Shown: one piece after another, positions 48,715 to 59,329 of the stretch
How the letters are laid out: each line of letters starts with the position of its first letter
Position numbering within the stretch: the stretch's first letter is position 1
From: Odobenus rosmarus divergens
Taxonomy: Eukaryota > Chordata > Mammalia > Carnivora > Odobenidae
NCBI RefSeq assembly: GCF_000321225.1
Contig: NW_004450286.1
Span: forward strand, 1,144,508-1,208,507
Direction of reading: 5' to 3'
Length of the DNA: 64,000 nt
Notes under the pieces: model-generated
What the model saw: only the letters and a program-made list of their open reading frames with translations
Database searches by the model: none
Told to the model about the DNA's origin: nothing
Translations under genes and position numbers: made by a program

Positions 48715-49260
48715 GCATGAAGAGCCCAGACTCAAGCCAGCTGGCCCGGCTTCATATCCTGGCTCCAGCACTTTCCACCTGTGTGACCGCGGCCAAGTTA
48801 CCTAACCTCTCCACAATTTTTCTCATCTATAAAATTGGGACAAGATGGTACTCTGCTACAGAGCTGTTGTGAGGATCGAGAAACTTAACCTAAAGAGCTG
48901 AAGTCACCAAGTACTCAACACTCATGAGTTAAACAAAAACAACCACCGGCAGAGATCCCGAATGGCTACAAACTCCCACTTTGCTGGGAGCATCTTGGGC
49001 TTGACGGCCTGGGGGAGGAAGAGGCCTCCACGGGTACTGAGTCGCCTGTTGATGTAAGTATAAGTCCTTTGGGTTGCTTTCTCCCTTCCCATGGCCACCA
49101 AGGCCGGGCTTGGACTCTGGGGGGCACTGTGAATGAGCGGGCAGCCCCTGACCATCAGTGTCCTCATCTGTAAAGTGGGTTGAGGAGCACCTGTGGTGCT
49201 CTACCCCATGGCTCTGGGAAGGATCAAGTATGGAAGCGCTTTATACACTTGAGGGACAGG
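48715..49260 (+). repeat. two MIR fragments
   Basis: 48715-48930 reads CCTGGCTCCAGCACTTTCCA, CCTGTGTGACCGCGGCCAAG and TTGTGAGGATCGAGAAAC, a nearly complete MIR. 49150-49260 has GTGTCCTCATCTGTAAAGTG and AAGCGCTTTATACA. Both are in the + orientation. Confidence 0.8.
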
Positions 49261-50708
49261 CACCTGTGAGGAACTTTGCTGAGCCCGTGGCCTCCCCTTC
49301 CCTTCTCCTGTTAGAGCTAGGGAGTAGCTGTGTCACAGTTACCAAGTCCAGAAGGGAGGAGAATAGATGTCTTCAGAGGATTCCATTGTGGGGCACTTTC
49401 CGAAGGGTGGACAGCAGAGCCCAGGGTGGGCCCCGCTCACCCTCTTCCTGGACCATGGAGCCCCAGGTGCTGCCCACCCCTCACTGCAGCTCCAGGGGAT
49501 GGGAAGGGAAGAACACACAGAACCTCGCTGGAGGTCAAGGGTCCCTCAGCCTGGAGGTTGGGGCCGGCAGGCCCTGGCAGCCCCATTTGAAAGCCTTAGG
49601 ATGGCAGGGTGGCTAGAGCCCCTTGGAGACTCAGCACGGTTTCTGGAGAGCGATGAGATGAAGAATACACACATATCCTTTGACAGAGCAATCAGTCCTG
49701 CTGCCAGGCATCCATCCAAAGACGTTATCCCACCGACCCTGAAGGACAGAGGCCACGTGGCTGGCCATCACTGGCAGAGAGGAGAGCTAGAGGGTGGTAG
49801 GGACTCAGGATGGTGTTCCAGGCAGCTGTCCAAAGCAGATGTGCGCAGGGCTTCGTGGGTGGCTTATAAAACATGGTTTGGTCACCAGCACCATGAGTAT
49901 TGAGCACAGATGCCCTTCCCACTCAGAAGAAGAGGACTTCCTGATGGCTGATGCCAGGGCTGGGGTAGGAAAGCCTTGAGATGAGCCTTACTGCAAACTT
50001 AGGAACTGCATCTCGATGCCACCAATAGAACCTTCCGGTCCCCCCGCTGCCCCCAGCTCTGTCTGGCATCCTAGCCCCACTCTTTTGCCCCTACTTCCCT
50101 CCAGCCACAAATTCCCCTTCCTGTCATTGAAATCCTATCTACCCTTCAAAAGTCCTGGTCACAGGACTCTGGAGCCAGATCAGAGGGCCTCCCACTGGCC
50201 AAATCTGGGGCAGTTTGGGCACCAAAATGATGAAATTCAGCAAGGAACTGTAAACCGCTAGAAATACAGGAGTCCACACTGATGATAAATAGATCCATGG
50301 GAGAGAAGGTAAGGCTCTTGCCTACAGCAAAATGCCGAGGGGCTGCTGGAGTTGGAAAGTCAGTTTGCAGCCTTCGTAAAGATCAGATCAGGCAAGAATC
50401 AGCAGGTGTTACGTCTAGGGGTGATGGATTTTAATTTTGACGAGGAGCAGGATATTTGCACGCTCTTAAAGTGTGTCCCCGCAGACTTCTTACAAGTTGC
50501 AAGGGAGGAAAAAAAACAAAACAGTAATTACACAGTGGAGAAATCAAGTAACGCCCGGCCTGGGTGATGACAGTTAACATCACGTATGAGGGACTGATGG
50601 ACAGATACAGTGTGCCTCCTGTGTGATAGCCCAAGACCCTACCACCTCTTTCAGCTGAGGACCCATAATCCCAGTCTCAACATGAGGAAGCACCAGACAA
50701 CCACAAAT

Positions 50709-50855
50709 CATGGGATTCTTTTTCTTTTCTTTTCTTTTTTTTTTTTTAAGTAGGCTCCAACACCTAGCTTGGGGCTTAAACTCACAACCCTGAGATCATG
50801 GGTCACCTGCTGTACCGATTGAGCCAGCCACGTGCCCCAAAACATAGGACTCTTT
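50709..50855 (-). repeat. short CAN-SINE with target-site duplication
   Basis: CATGGGATTCTTT (50709-50721) and CATAGGACTCTTT (50843-50855) flank a short SINE with head GAGCCAGCCACGTGCCCC. Two mismatches in the duplication agree with an older insertion. Confidence 0.9.
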
Positions 50856-51112
50856 ATTAAAAAGACAGAGGTGATGGTCCTGATATTCTTCCAAAATGTC
50901 AGTATCACAAAAGACACATGAAAGGAATGCAAAGAGACAGGCAACACCTGCCCCTACACTGGATCCTGTACTGGAGGGGGGGGGGATGATCTAAGGGATG
51001 TGATTAGGTCACCTGAGAAAACTGAAATATGGGCCATATGTTAGGGAAGGGTTCTATCAATGTAAACGTACGAAATCAATAGCCGTGGTTATGGCAGAAA
51101 AGGTCTTTTACT

Positions 51113-51298
51113 TTTTTAAACAAGATTTTATTTATTTGAGAGAGAGAGAACATGAGCAGGGGGAAGGGGCAGAGGGAGAGGGAGAAGCAGGCTCCCCACT
51201 GAGCAGGGATCCCCAATACAAGGCTCCATCCCAGGACCCTGGGATCATGACCTGAGCCGAAGACAGACATTTAGCTGACTGAGACACCCAGGCGTCCC
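51113..51298 (-). repeat. CAN-SINE
   Basis: It is full-length: AACAAGATTTTATTTATTTG, a GA-rich middle with GGGGCAGAGGGAGAGGGAGA, and head GAGACACCCAGGCGTCCC. It is inserted in the ancient repeat. Confidence 0.92.
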
Positions 51299-52259
51299 AG
51301 AGGATGTCTTTATTCGTAGGAAATACACAATGAAGTAGGGATGAAGGGCCATGGTATGTGTATATTACCCTCAGATAATTCAGAAAAAAAATTGTGTGTG
51401 TGCGTGTGCACGCAGAGAAGGCCCAGGCACAAATGATAAAGCAAATAGGGCAAAAGGTTAACAACCAGTTAATCTTGGTGAAAGGTTATGTGGTGGTCTC
51501 TGTACTGTTTCTACCTTTGCAACTTTTTATAAGCAATTATTTCCAAGTAAAAAAGTAAAAAGAGTAACTTGAGAAAATCATATTTAAAATATCCCCCAAG
51601 TAAAAAATTGTTACGCTGGAGGTCTAAAGAGAGACATACTAGTAGGTTCCACTTGGATTAAGTTCAGGATCCCGTAAGTGAATCAGTGGTGAGAAAAACC
51701 AGGGGGTGATAAACTGGGAAGAGGCACAAGAGAGCCCTATGGGAATGCTTGAAATGTGCTCTGGCTTGATCTGGATGGAGAGTTTACCTATGTGTTCATC
51801 TACCTGCACTTGAGGCATTTTGCTGTATGTATGTCTTTAAAAAAAAAATTGGTTCTTAATTAAAAAGAAACACAGAAACAGAAAGAGATCTATAACACAG
51901 TACCATTTACTTATGTTAAAAATATGTGTATAATATGCCAGAGTGGTCTAAAATGAAAAACAAAACAACCACAAAGAACAGAAAACCCTTCATCTGCCCA
52001 ATGCAAGGTGCCCAAAAGAGGTAGGAGTTGGTTCTTACCATTACTGATGGCCTGAGGTTGTGCAGGACTCAGGGGTAAGGCCCTGGCCCTGTCCTGGGCT
52101 GGGGTGGGAGGTCCCACGGTGTGTGGGCTGCTCGCAGAGTTGGAGCAAGGTGGAGGGGATGTTTGCATCCAGGACAGCTCAGCCCTGGGCCTGTGTGTTG
52201 GGGCCTTGGCTCCTGATTGTTGGCTGCGTGCTCTGTGTCCAGCCCCTGTTCTGAGTGCC

Positions 52260-52500
52260 TTGTATTAACTCTCTAAGCCTTTCAACAGCCCTGTTGGATA
52301 GGTGGTGTTATTTCCCTCTGATAGTCGTATCTGATGTTCACTGAGTACTGTGCAGAGTGCATGCACTCCCCCGTTCATCCTCAAGTGGTCCCGTGAGGTG
52401 TATCCTGTAATATGATGGTTAGTGATTTGTTTTAGGCTCACAGCTGTTAACGTGGCCTCCAGGGACTTGACCCGAAGCCTGAGTGATCTTAAAGGTTAGG
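52260..52500. repeat. possible MIR-like sequence
   Basis: TGAGTGCCTTGTATTAACTC and CAACAGCCCTGTTGGATAGG resemble the reversed MIR core. The remainder is too diverged to assign. Confidence 0.4.
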
Positions 52501-52554
52501 TGTGAGGCGCTGTGGAGGGTTAGCAAGAGTTAATATAGCAGCTGCCTTGTTCTG

Positions 52555-53090
52555 CTCCTTTTTTTTTTTTCTTAATTGAGGTAAAACTCATATGACATAA
52601 AATTAACCATTTTAAAGTGTACAGTTCAATGGTATTTAGTACATCCACCATGTTCTGCAACCATCACTTTACCTAGTTGCAAAGTGCTTTCCTTACCCCA
52701 GAGGAGACCCCGCACCCGTCCCCCAGCCCCTGGCAACCGCTCATCTACTGTCTGTCTCCATGGGGGTGCACGTTCTGGACCTTTCCTATAAATGGAATTG
52801 TACGCTGTGTTAACTTTGGTGTCTGGCTTCTTTCATTCAGCATCACGTTTTTGAGATTCAGGGCACGTAGCAATGCTTTTCCTGGCTGAATACTGTTCTG
52901 CGGTTTGGATATAACCACGTTGAGTTTGTCCGCTTACCTGTGGTGGGACACTCGGCTGCTGGGGACATCTGTGCCCAAGTCCTTGTTTGAGCACCTGTTT
53001 TCCCTTGTTCCAGTTCTACCCAGGAGTGGCCGTGCTGGGATACATGGCAGTGCTAACGTTTCACTGTATTTGGGGGAGATGCTTCCCTGA
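52555..53090 (-). repeat. antisense L1M 3' region next to the last exon
   Basis: The + strand reads AATTGAGGTAAAACTCATAT, GTGTACAGTTCAATGGTATT, CCTGGCAACCGCTCATCTAC and CTTCTTTCATTCAGCATCAC, which is the reversed L1M 3' UTR. It ends about 160 bases before the splice acceptor of LRRC20 exon C and probably supplies much of the upstream pyrimidine-rich context. Confidence 0.75.
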
Positions 53091-53247
53091 ATGTGGTTGT
53101 AATGGTGCAGTGGGCTCCGACGGCCCCCCCCCGGGGCTGGGCGCCAGCCGCTAAGCCCCACATGCAGTGGGTGATGGCGTCTTCCGGTCCCCTGTCCTTC
53201 TCTGCCTGCTTACCCCCGGCCCCCAACCTGTCTTCTCTCCTCAACAG

Positions 53248-53402
53248 ATGTACCTGTGGAGAAGCTGGCTGCCATGCCTGCCTTGCGCAGCATCAACCTC
53301 CGCTGCAACCCCCTGAGTGCTGAGGTGCGCGTCATCGCTCCGCCACTCATCAAGTTTGACATGCTCATGTCTCCTGAGGGCGCCCGGGCCCCCCCGCCTT
53401 AG
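53248..53402 (+). CDS. LRRC20: LRRC20 terminal coding exon C (residues about 134-184)
   Basis: After a pyrimidine-rich tract and CAACAG the exon completes an Asp codon and encodes DVPVEKLAAMPALRSINLRC and onward to a C-terminus ending SPEGARAPPP, followed by TAG at 53400-53402. It contains the last LRR (LRSINLRCNPLSAEV) and the non-repeat tail with FDMLMSPEGAR, which I recognise as the LRRC20 C-terminus. The coding sum over the three exons is 157 residues; with a 27-residue N-terminal exon this gives the expected 184. No frameshift or premature stop is present, so the gene looks functional in this genome. Confidence 0.96.
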
Positions 53403-54770
53403 GCCTCGCTCCTCACGCCCACCCAGCAGGGGACAGAGGCCACCTGGGCTGGCACCCTGAGGGGAGGGAGTCCCACAGGCCCCTGGGAGGCCAAGCCTGG
53501 GGGGCTGGGGGTGGGTGGGCCAAAGAGTATGTGGTGGGAGGGGGCGCAGCTGGTCCAGGATAGATAGCTTAGAGCAGTAGTGGGCCCTGGAATGCCCAGG
53601 AGGCAGAGGTGAGGTGGGGCTGGAGCCTGGATGCTGGGCACTCACAGCTTCCGTGCACATTTGGGCACATCCCCATCCTCTCCGAGCCTTGTTATTTGGG
53701 AAGGGGGGCATCTGCCTCCTCTGAACTCCTTGGAGGCTCTTTGGGCAACACATGCCTTCAAGTTACCCTCACATCATCAGGCACCTTCCGAGCCCACAGA
53801 TGGCCGTCACCAAACGCTTTCTGGGCCACTGTGGGTTTGAGGCCTTGTTTCTGGTGTTGCAAGCCGGCTGCTTCCCTGAGAGGAATAGGAGACAGCCTCC
53901 AGCTGTTTATTGCTTCTTGAGGACTGACCTGCATGAGGCCCTCTAAGGGGCCCCATCCTCAGCCCTGTGGGTCTCTGGATTGGCGGGAGCCTGAACCAGG
54001 AGTCATGGGAAAGCTGTGGCGAGAGTGTGGCCCTGTGCTCTAGCCAGGGCTGAGAACGCTTATTAGGAGCCCAAGGCCCATCAGGCCAGGAAACCAGAGG
54101 AGCAAATCAGGTCGGCTCAGTCCTTCCTCATGATGAAGACATCAGCGGGGTAGGAAGTGCCCAGTGCGCCTCGGGACAGACCAGGTGTGCCTGGAGTGTG
54201 GTGAAGGAGCCGGAAGCATGAAGGAGAGGTGTGCCTGGCATCAGCCCTCGAGCCGCAGGCGAGGTGGCCCAAGAGAAGCAAAGCCAGTTGTGTCCGTGGC
54301 TCTGGTACCAGATAACTGCCTACCACCAGTCTGTGGCTGCCTCGTCACTGGTCCACCTGGGGGCAGAAGGCACTTGGACCATTGGATTTGTGGCTGCCCA
54401 GCTCCCACGCCTCCACCCAAAAGCCCTGATGGCCTAGTCATTTCTGGGCCCTCCACCTGGAGTCTAGGATGTGGCCAAGCCATAGGACTGGGGCTGAGGG
54501 CTTGCCTGGGACATGGGGCTGCAGTGCTCTCCCTGGGACAGTACCTGGCAAACAGGGACAACTGGTTTCCTACCAGGAAAGGGCCTGGGGCTCTTGCTTT
54601 CTGATACTATCTGTGGTGCGAAGAACTCCTGACTCCTGACCTCTTGATGCCCTGGGTATCCACCTCCCACTTGCTCATCTGTGGAGCAAGCAGACTCAGA
54701 GCCCAGAGCCCACCTGGCCAGGCCCTTTGTCTTGGTCTGTGGAAGATACCTGAGACCCCAGGACGCGGGG

Positions 54771-54793
54771 CAGGCCAGGCCAGGCCAGGCCAT
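54771..54793 (+). repeat. short CAGGC tandem repeat
   Basis: Four to five copies of the 5-base unit CAGGC lie inside the LRRC20 3' UTR. It is a likely length-variable site, too short for more inference. Confidence 0.85.
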
Positions 54794-55224
54794 CCAATCC
54801 TACATCCACGCACCGGTAGCCTCTCTTCCACTCCCAGGGTTAAGCTTCTCTAAGCCCCGACCCTCATTCTCAGAATGCTGTGTTCCTTCTCCCCTCCCCA
54901 GCCCTGGGGCCTGCTCCTGCCCAGGCCCCCTGTCTCCTGGCAAGGTCTGACAGGTTGGACCGTTGTTGGCCCATCACTGAGTGCTCAGTGTCTCAAGAGA
55001 TGCTGTGTTTAGTCGCTCATGTCATAAGGCCGGGTTCAAGCTCTGGGAAAGGGGTTTGCAGGGCAAGGAGGTCCGGATGGATCTTCAGGGCTGCAGGGCT
55101 CAGCTGTGGACAAGTGGGAACTGTGGCCCAGTCCAGGCTGGCCTGGCCCTACCCACTCTGTGTCCCAGAGTCAGAGAAGAAGTGTACTTTTCTGATAGGC
55201 ACAAAGGCACTGTGTGGCCAAAGC

Positions 55225-55385
55225 CTTGCAATTCAGAGTGTGGTCTGTGGACCAGCAGCACTGGCATCCCTGGGAACTTATTAGAAATGCAGAATCCCAG
55301 GCCCCACCCGAGGCCTCCAGAATCAGAACCCGCATTTCAACAAGATCCCTGGGTGATTCCTATAAGCACTTTACCGTTTGAGAAG
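55225..55385 (+). repeat. MER5A-like fragment in the 3' UTR
   Basis: GTGGTCTGTGGACCAGCAGC, TTATTAGAAATGCAGAATCC and AACAAGATCCCTGGGTGATT follow the MER5A consensus order closely. It lies about 430 bases before the polyadenylation signal. Confidence 0.8.
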
Positions 55386-55810
55386 ACAACCCTAGGGTTG
55401 TGCTTGGAGTGGAGGGTGGAGGTTCTCAGCCCTCCCCCTGCTTCTCCGGGTTTCTGAGCCTGTGCTCACCCCCCTCCCTAAGCCAGCCCTGGGACGCCCC
55501 GGGGCTCTTAGATCTTTTCAGAGTCTGCGTGACTCTTGCCGCGAAGGGAATGACCTGAAGTCACCAGATGAGAGTTTGCCTGGCCCTCTGGACACTGCCT
55601 TTCTGGTTACCGTCTGCATACCCCTCTGCATACCCAGCTCCTGCTCCCCCACGTCCTCACGTCAGGCCCTTTGAAGGGGTTGTTGCTTCTGGAAGTTGTT
55701 TTCTCCTCTGCTCGGAGAGTTTGCCCTTGCCTGTGTGGGAAAGCCTGAGCTGTGAGAGAAGCCCCCAGATCCAAGCCCACAGTGTAAATGAGCCCTTAGC
55801 TTCAGTCTGC

Positions 55811-55816
55811 AATAAA
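55811..55816 (+). terminator. LRRC20: polyadenylation signal AATAAA for LRRC20
   Basis: The canonical hexamer in TCTGCAATAAAGAACGC is followed within 25 bases by GT-rich sequence (TTGGTTTC, then CTTGGTGCTGGG), as expected of a cleavage site near 55835. It is the first AATAAA after the stop codon. Confidence 0.75.
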
Positions 55817-56059
55817 GAACGCATTGGTTTCATCCGCCTGCTTGGTGCTGGGTTCATTATTTCCGCACAGACCTCCCGTAGCCTGGGTGTCAAACCTGAG
55901 GGGCTGCCCCTCTTGTTGAAAGCTTGAGGTTCAAAAGGCACCACCCTGGGATGATACTCAGAATGTTGACAGGTGGGTGCCGAGGCAGCCAGGTAGAGGT
56001 GATGCATGGCCTAGAATTGTGCTAGGGCAGGGCAGCCAGACCACAGCCCGGGCGGTGGC

Positions 56060-56077
56060 GGGGGGGGGGGGGGGGGG
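56060..56077 (+). repeat. 18-base G homopolymer
   Basis: A run of 18 consecutive G lies between GGCGGTGGC and CGGACC, 240 bases after the LRRC20 poly(A) signal. Such a tract can form a G-quadruplex and is prone to sequencing-length error. Confidence 0.9.
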
Positions 56078-56164
56078 CGGACCACAGACCTGGGAAAGGA
56101 TGGAGGCACTTGCCATCCCCCAGTTTCTCCCTTACCGATGCAAGAAATTACACCCTTAGCAATT

Positions 56165-56300
56165 CATTCGTCAGGTTCTCTGGTTCTCAGAGAGAGGTCT
56201 CTGGACCAGCACACCTAGGGAGCTTGTTAGACGTGCAAATTCTCGGCCCCAGCCCAGATCTCCAGAATCAGACACGGGGTGGGGCCGGCACTCTGTTCCA
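56165..56300 (+). repeat. MER5-like fragment
   Basis: CTCTGGACCAGCACACCTAG, GAGCTTGTTAGACGTGCAAA and CAGATCTCCAGAATCAGACA follow the MER5A order. Confidence 0.75.
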
Positions 56301-57174
56301 GCAAGCCTTCCGGGGGTTCCGCTGCCAGCTCAAGTTAGAGTTCAGAGTTCAAGTCGGGTTTTGTTTTCTAAATCTGAAAGGCCAGCTGAGTTTGTCTCGA
56401 GTTGGGCCAGGCAGTGTCTAAGCATGTGGCAGGATCTTAACTCATTTAATCCTGTAACAACCCTAGCTGGCGCTCAGTTGGACAGATCCCGTTCCCTCTT
56501 GATAAGGGGGCTGCACCAGAACATCCTCGAGGGCCTCTCTGGAACACTTGATCCCTATTTCTCGATTCTGGGGCCCTGCTGTGTCTGCCCCTTGTGGATG
56601 AGCCTGGACACAGGCTGCCCACCCTCACCTCAAAGCTCAGACAGAGGACTCCATTTCTTCTGGTCAAACCCTGGCTCGCCGAAAATAGCACCAGATTGGC
56701 CCCTGGATCAGACAAAGCTCCAGATTCCTCATGGCAAAGAAAGCTGTGCCTTGAGAGAGTCCGACTAGTGTGTCCCCAGGGGAAGACAGAAGTCACAGTA
56801 GTTAGATTTCGGAGTGTGGTTTCAGGTAGGCTTTCAATGCAGTGGGGGATGGACACCTTAACTAAGGCTGGGTGAGGATTATGGTCTGGTTTAGGACAGC
56901 AGACACGGCAAGGCGCATTTTGAGGCAAGGAAATCACAGAGTCTTAAGATGTCAACTCTGTTTTGATGCTATTTACTAGAGAATTAAGCGGTTTGTTCCT
57001 TTAAATGATTCAGGAAGTCCCCGGACTGAACAATAAAGTTATTTACAACTTCCCCTTCTTGGGCAGGAGTTTCCTGGAGCAATACCATTAGGTTGAAGAA
57101 GGGCGGGGGTATAACCAAGCCTTATGAATGTAGACAGTAAGCTGTGTGGGACTCGAGGGGTTTTTCAAGTAGTA

Positions 57175-57300
57175 TTGAGATATAATTGACGTATGACATT
57201 ATATTAGCTTCAAGTCTTCAAGTGTACAAGGTACTGATTCAATGTATGTAGACGTTGTGAAAAGAGCACCACCAGAAGTCTGGTAACATCCGTCACCACG
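57175..57300 (-). repeat. antisense L1M 3' scrap
   Basis: TTGAGATATAATTGACGTAT and GTGTACAAGGTACTGATTCA represent the reversed end of an L1M 3' UTR, the same part as at 52555 and 10610. Confidence 0.7.
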
Positions 57301-57599
57301 CGTAGAGGGTGCTGATTCTCAGTCTCTCCAAAATACCACGGGGGACCCTAGAGCCCTGCTTTGGAGCTGCCCTTTTACACGAAACATGCCTGTTGCTTCT
57401 CAGAAAGCCCGCCCTGGCGTGGAGAGCGGTTCCTGGAAGGCTCTGCCCCAGAATGCCTGAGCGTGGCCCCGGGAGAGATGCCGAGGCCGGGACGGGCAGG
57501 GCCCGGGAGCAGCCAGACCACGCTAGGGACCTGGGTCTCAGGGCCAGTGGGCCCGACCCCTCCCTCAGAAAAGGGCCACAAGCCCAGCTGCTTTAGGTC

Positions 57600-57920
57600 T
57601 GGACAAGAGCATTCATTGAGCTCCTGCTGTGTATGAGCACTGGGCAGGCATGCGGATGTTTCTCATTCACGTTTAGGAGTCCCCCTCTTGGTGCCTGCTG
57701 TGCCGATGAGGAAACAGGCTTAGTTAGGGGGTTAGCATGGGCCTGGGAAGGAGCGGAGCTGGGGTTTGAACTGGGAGGCCAGCTCGGACAGGAGAAACAA
57801 TGGCTTTCTCCAGCTCACACGCTTCTTCTCCCATTACGGTCCTGTGAAGAGGCCTCTGCGCCTTAACTCTGTTCATCTGTGAAATGGGTGCTACCCCTGC
57901 CTGGCTTCCCTAATGTCAGA
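57600..57920. repeat. MIR fragments
   Basis: 57600-57790 reads GAGCTCCTGCTGTGTATGAG then GATGAGGAAACAGGCTTAGT and GGGTTTGAACTGGGAGGCC (minus strand MIR). 57850-57920 has TTCATCTGTGAAATGGGTGC (plus strand MIR). Confidence 0.65.
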
Positions 57921-58574
57921 GGGGTTCACAACAGACGGTGAGGGTAAGTAGCCCGCGGGGGACAGCGTCACATCCATCTCGCACACCCGGGAGCTTCCTC
58001 TCCCATCCGAGCCCAGCTGCCTCGTGTGAGCCCAGCCCTCACTGCCGAGAACTTCAAGTGGGTCGGAGCAGGGCCGCGCTGCTTGTCACACAGCCCCCCG
58101 GGGCACATCTGGGTGCTGGTGGGAGACCGACTCCCACAGGGCATGAGAAGACCGACAGATCCCCCACTCACCCCGCCTTCACAGCTGGGGGATCTCGGAA
58201 GCTCTGTTGCAGGCCTTGGCTCAGGGCCAGCCGGGGCTCGTGATGTGCTATGTGTGTACATCTGAATTCTTACAGCCTAGGGGCCGGGGCACCCTCTCTC
58301 CTGTAGACCGGAAGTGCTTCAAGTAGGGTGTCTTCAAGGGTGGATGTGGCAGGGCTGACCCAGGGCTGCCCCGCGGATGTCGCCCGCCATGGACTCTAGC
58401 TAGTTGGCACCAGGCACCTAGAGAACAATGTGAAGGGGCCCCTGGAGTTGTGCAAGGCGTGGTGCTGGGTCTCGACCACAGAGAGAATGGAGGTTCCCAG
58501 GCCCACCTTGAGCCCTGGTACACCAGCCTTGAAGCAGGACCCACACCTCTCCTGTACTGCACCCACGGGGGCCT

Positions 58575-58803
58575 TTTATTTTTTAATTTTAATTTTTTAT
58601 TTAATTTTATTTTTTTTAAAGATTTATTTATTTATCTTAGAGCATGAGCGGGAGGGGCAGAAGGAAAGGCAGAGAGAATCTCAAGCAGACTCTACGCTGA
58701 GCACGGAGCCCCACGTGGGGCTCGATCTCACGGCCCTGAGATCACAACCTGGACCGAAACCAAGAGTCGGATACTTAACCGACAGTGCCACCCAGGCGCC
58801 CCC
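58575..58803 (-). repeat. CAN-SINE
   Basis: An A/T tail (TTTAAAGATTTATTTATTTA), AGAGCATGAGCGGGAGGGGC and a reversed head CCACCCAGGCGCCCC are present. The subfamily resembles the older copy at 7161-7353. It is inserted at the edge of an L2. Confidence 0.9.
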
Positions 58804-59060
58804 AGAAGGTCCTTTCAAATCCTGAGTCACTCGTCTGCCCAAGTTCTTCAGGGATTCTCCATGGCACTTCAACATAATAGCCAAGTCCTTATAATGGTTT
58901 CGAGCCTGGTGTTTTCTTCCCTCCATCATTGCTCGTTTCATGCTTCCGGCTCCCTCACCACACTCCAGACACACTGGCTTCTGCGGTCCCTCTAATACTC
59001 CAGGTCATACATGCCTCAGGGCCTTTGCATCTCACCAAGGAAGTCTGCTTCCCAAGGACT
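58804..59060 (-). repeat. L2 fragment, antisense
   Basis: ATGCTTCCGGCTCCCTCACC, CACTCCAGACACACTGGCTT and CCTCAGGGCCTTTGCATCTC follow the reversed L2 3' region. Confidence 0.75.
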
Positions 59061-59329
59061 GACAAGCAGTAGGACACCCATCCCTCACAAGTCATGGTAC
59101 CGTGGCTGGGGCTTTTCCTAAGTGGAGTGGCTGGTAGCTAGTAGGCAAAAGCTGAGAGAGCAGGGGCAGTCTCCCGGTACCCCCACAAGCCTGCCACTAT
59201 GCCCAAAGTCCCACCAGCATGAGACCACTGCTCTTGGTTAGGCTCTCCCTGTGATCTTATGCCAACCCCTCTTAGGATGGTGAAGTGGGTTCCCTCGAGA
59301 CAAAGCTGAGAGCTTGCCCGGGCCCTCGC

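Larger units (their letters stand above)
50190..51570 (+). repeat. ancient A-tailed repeat carrying two SINE insertions
   Basis: Between and around two SINEs the sequence forms one collinear unit: CTTTATTCGTAGGAAATACA, AATGATAAAGCAAATAGGGC, then a TTTCCAAGTAAAAAAGTAAA end. I recognise this as a common ancient non-LTR-type repeat end but cannot name the family confidently. Confidence 0.55.
33498..53247 (+). other. LRRC20: LRRC20 intron between exons B and C (19.7 kb)
   Basis: The intron starts GTGAGC and ends with pyrimidine-rich sequence and CAACAG. It holds SINEs, MIR, MER5 and L1 relics, an antisense solo LTR and one exact internal duplication. I see no coding exon. Stretches with nothing nameable include 33730-34310, 35610-37600, 40020-41980, 43120-44980, 46000-47380, 47820-48700 and 49270-50180; these are G+C-rich with many chance open frames. 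36100-36260 and 37780-38060 are repeat-poor and lower in G+C and could be conserved noncoding sequence. Confidence 0.9.
53403..55835 (+). other. LRRC20: LRRC20 3' UTR
   Basis: About 2.4 kb follows the stop codon before the first AATAAA. I see no intervening canonical polyadenylation hexamer and no splice evidence. It includes a short (CAGGC)n run at 54771-54793, a 38-base segment (54185-54222) matching an inverted L2 relic downstream, and a MER5 fragment at 55225-55385. The 3' limit is inferred from the signal at 55811 and the GT-rich sequence after it. Confidence 0.75.
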
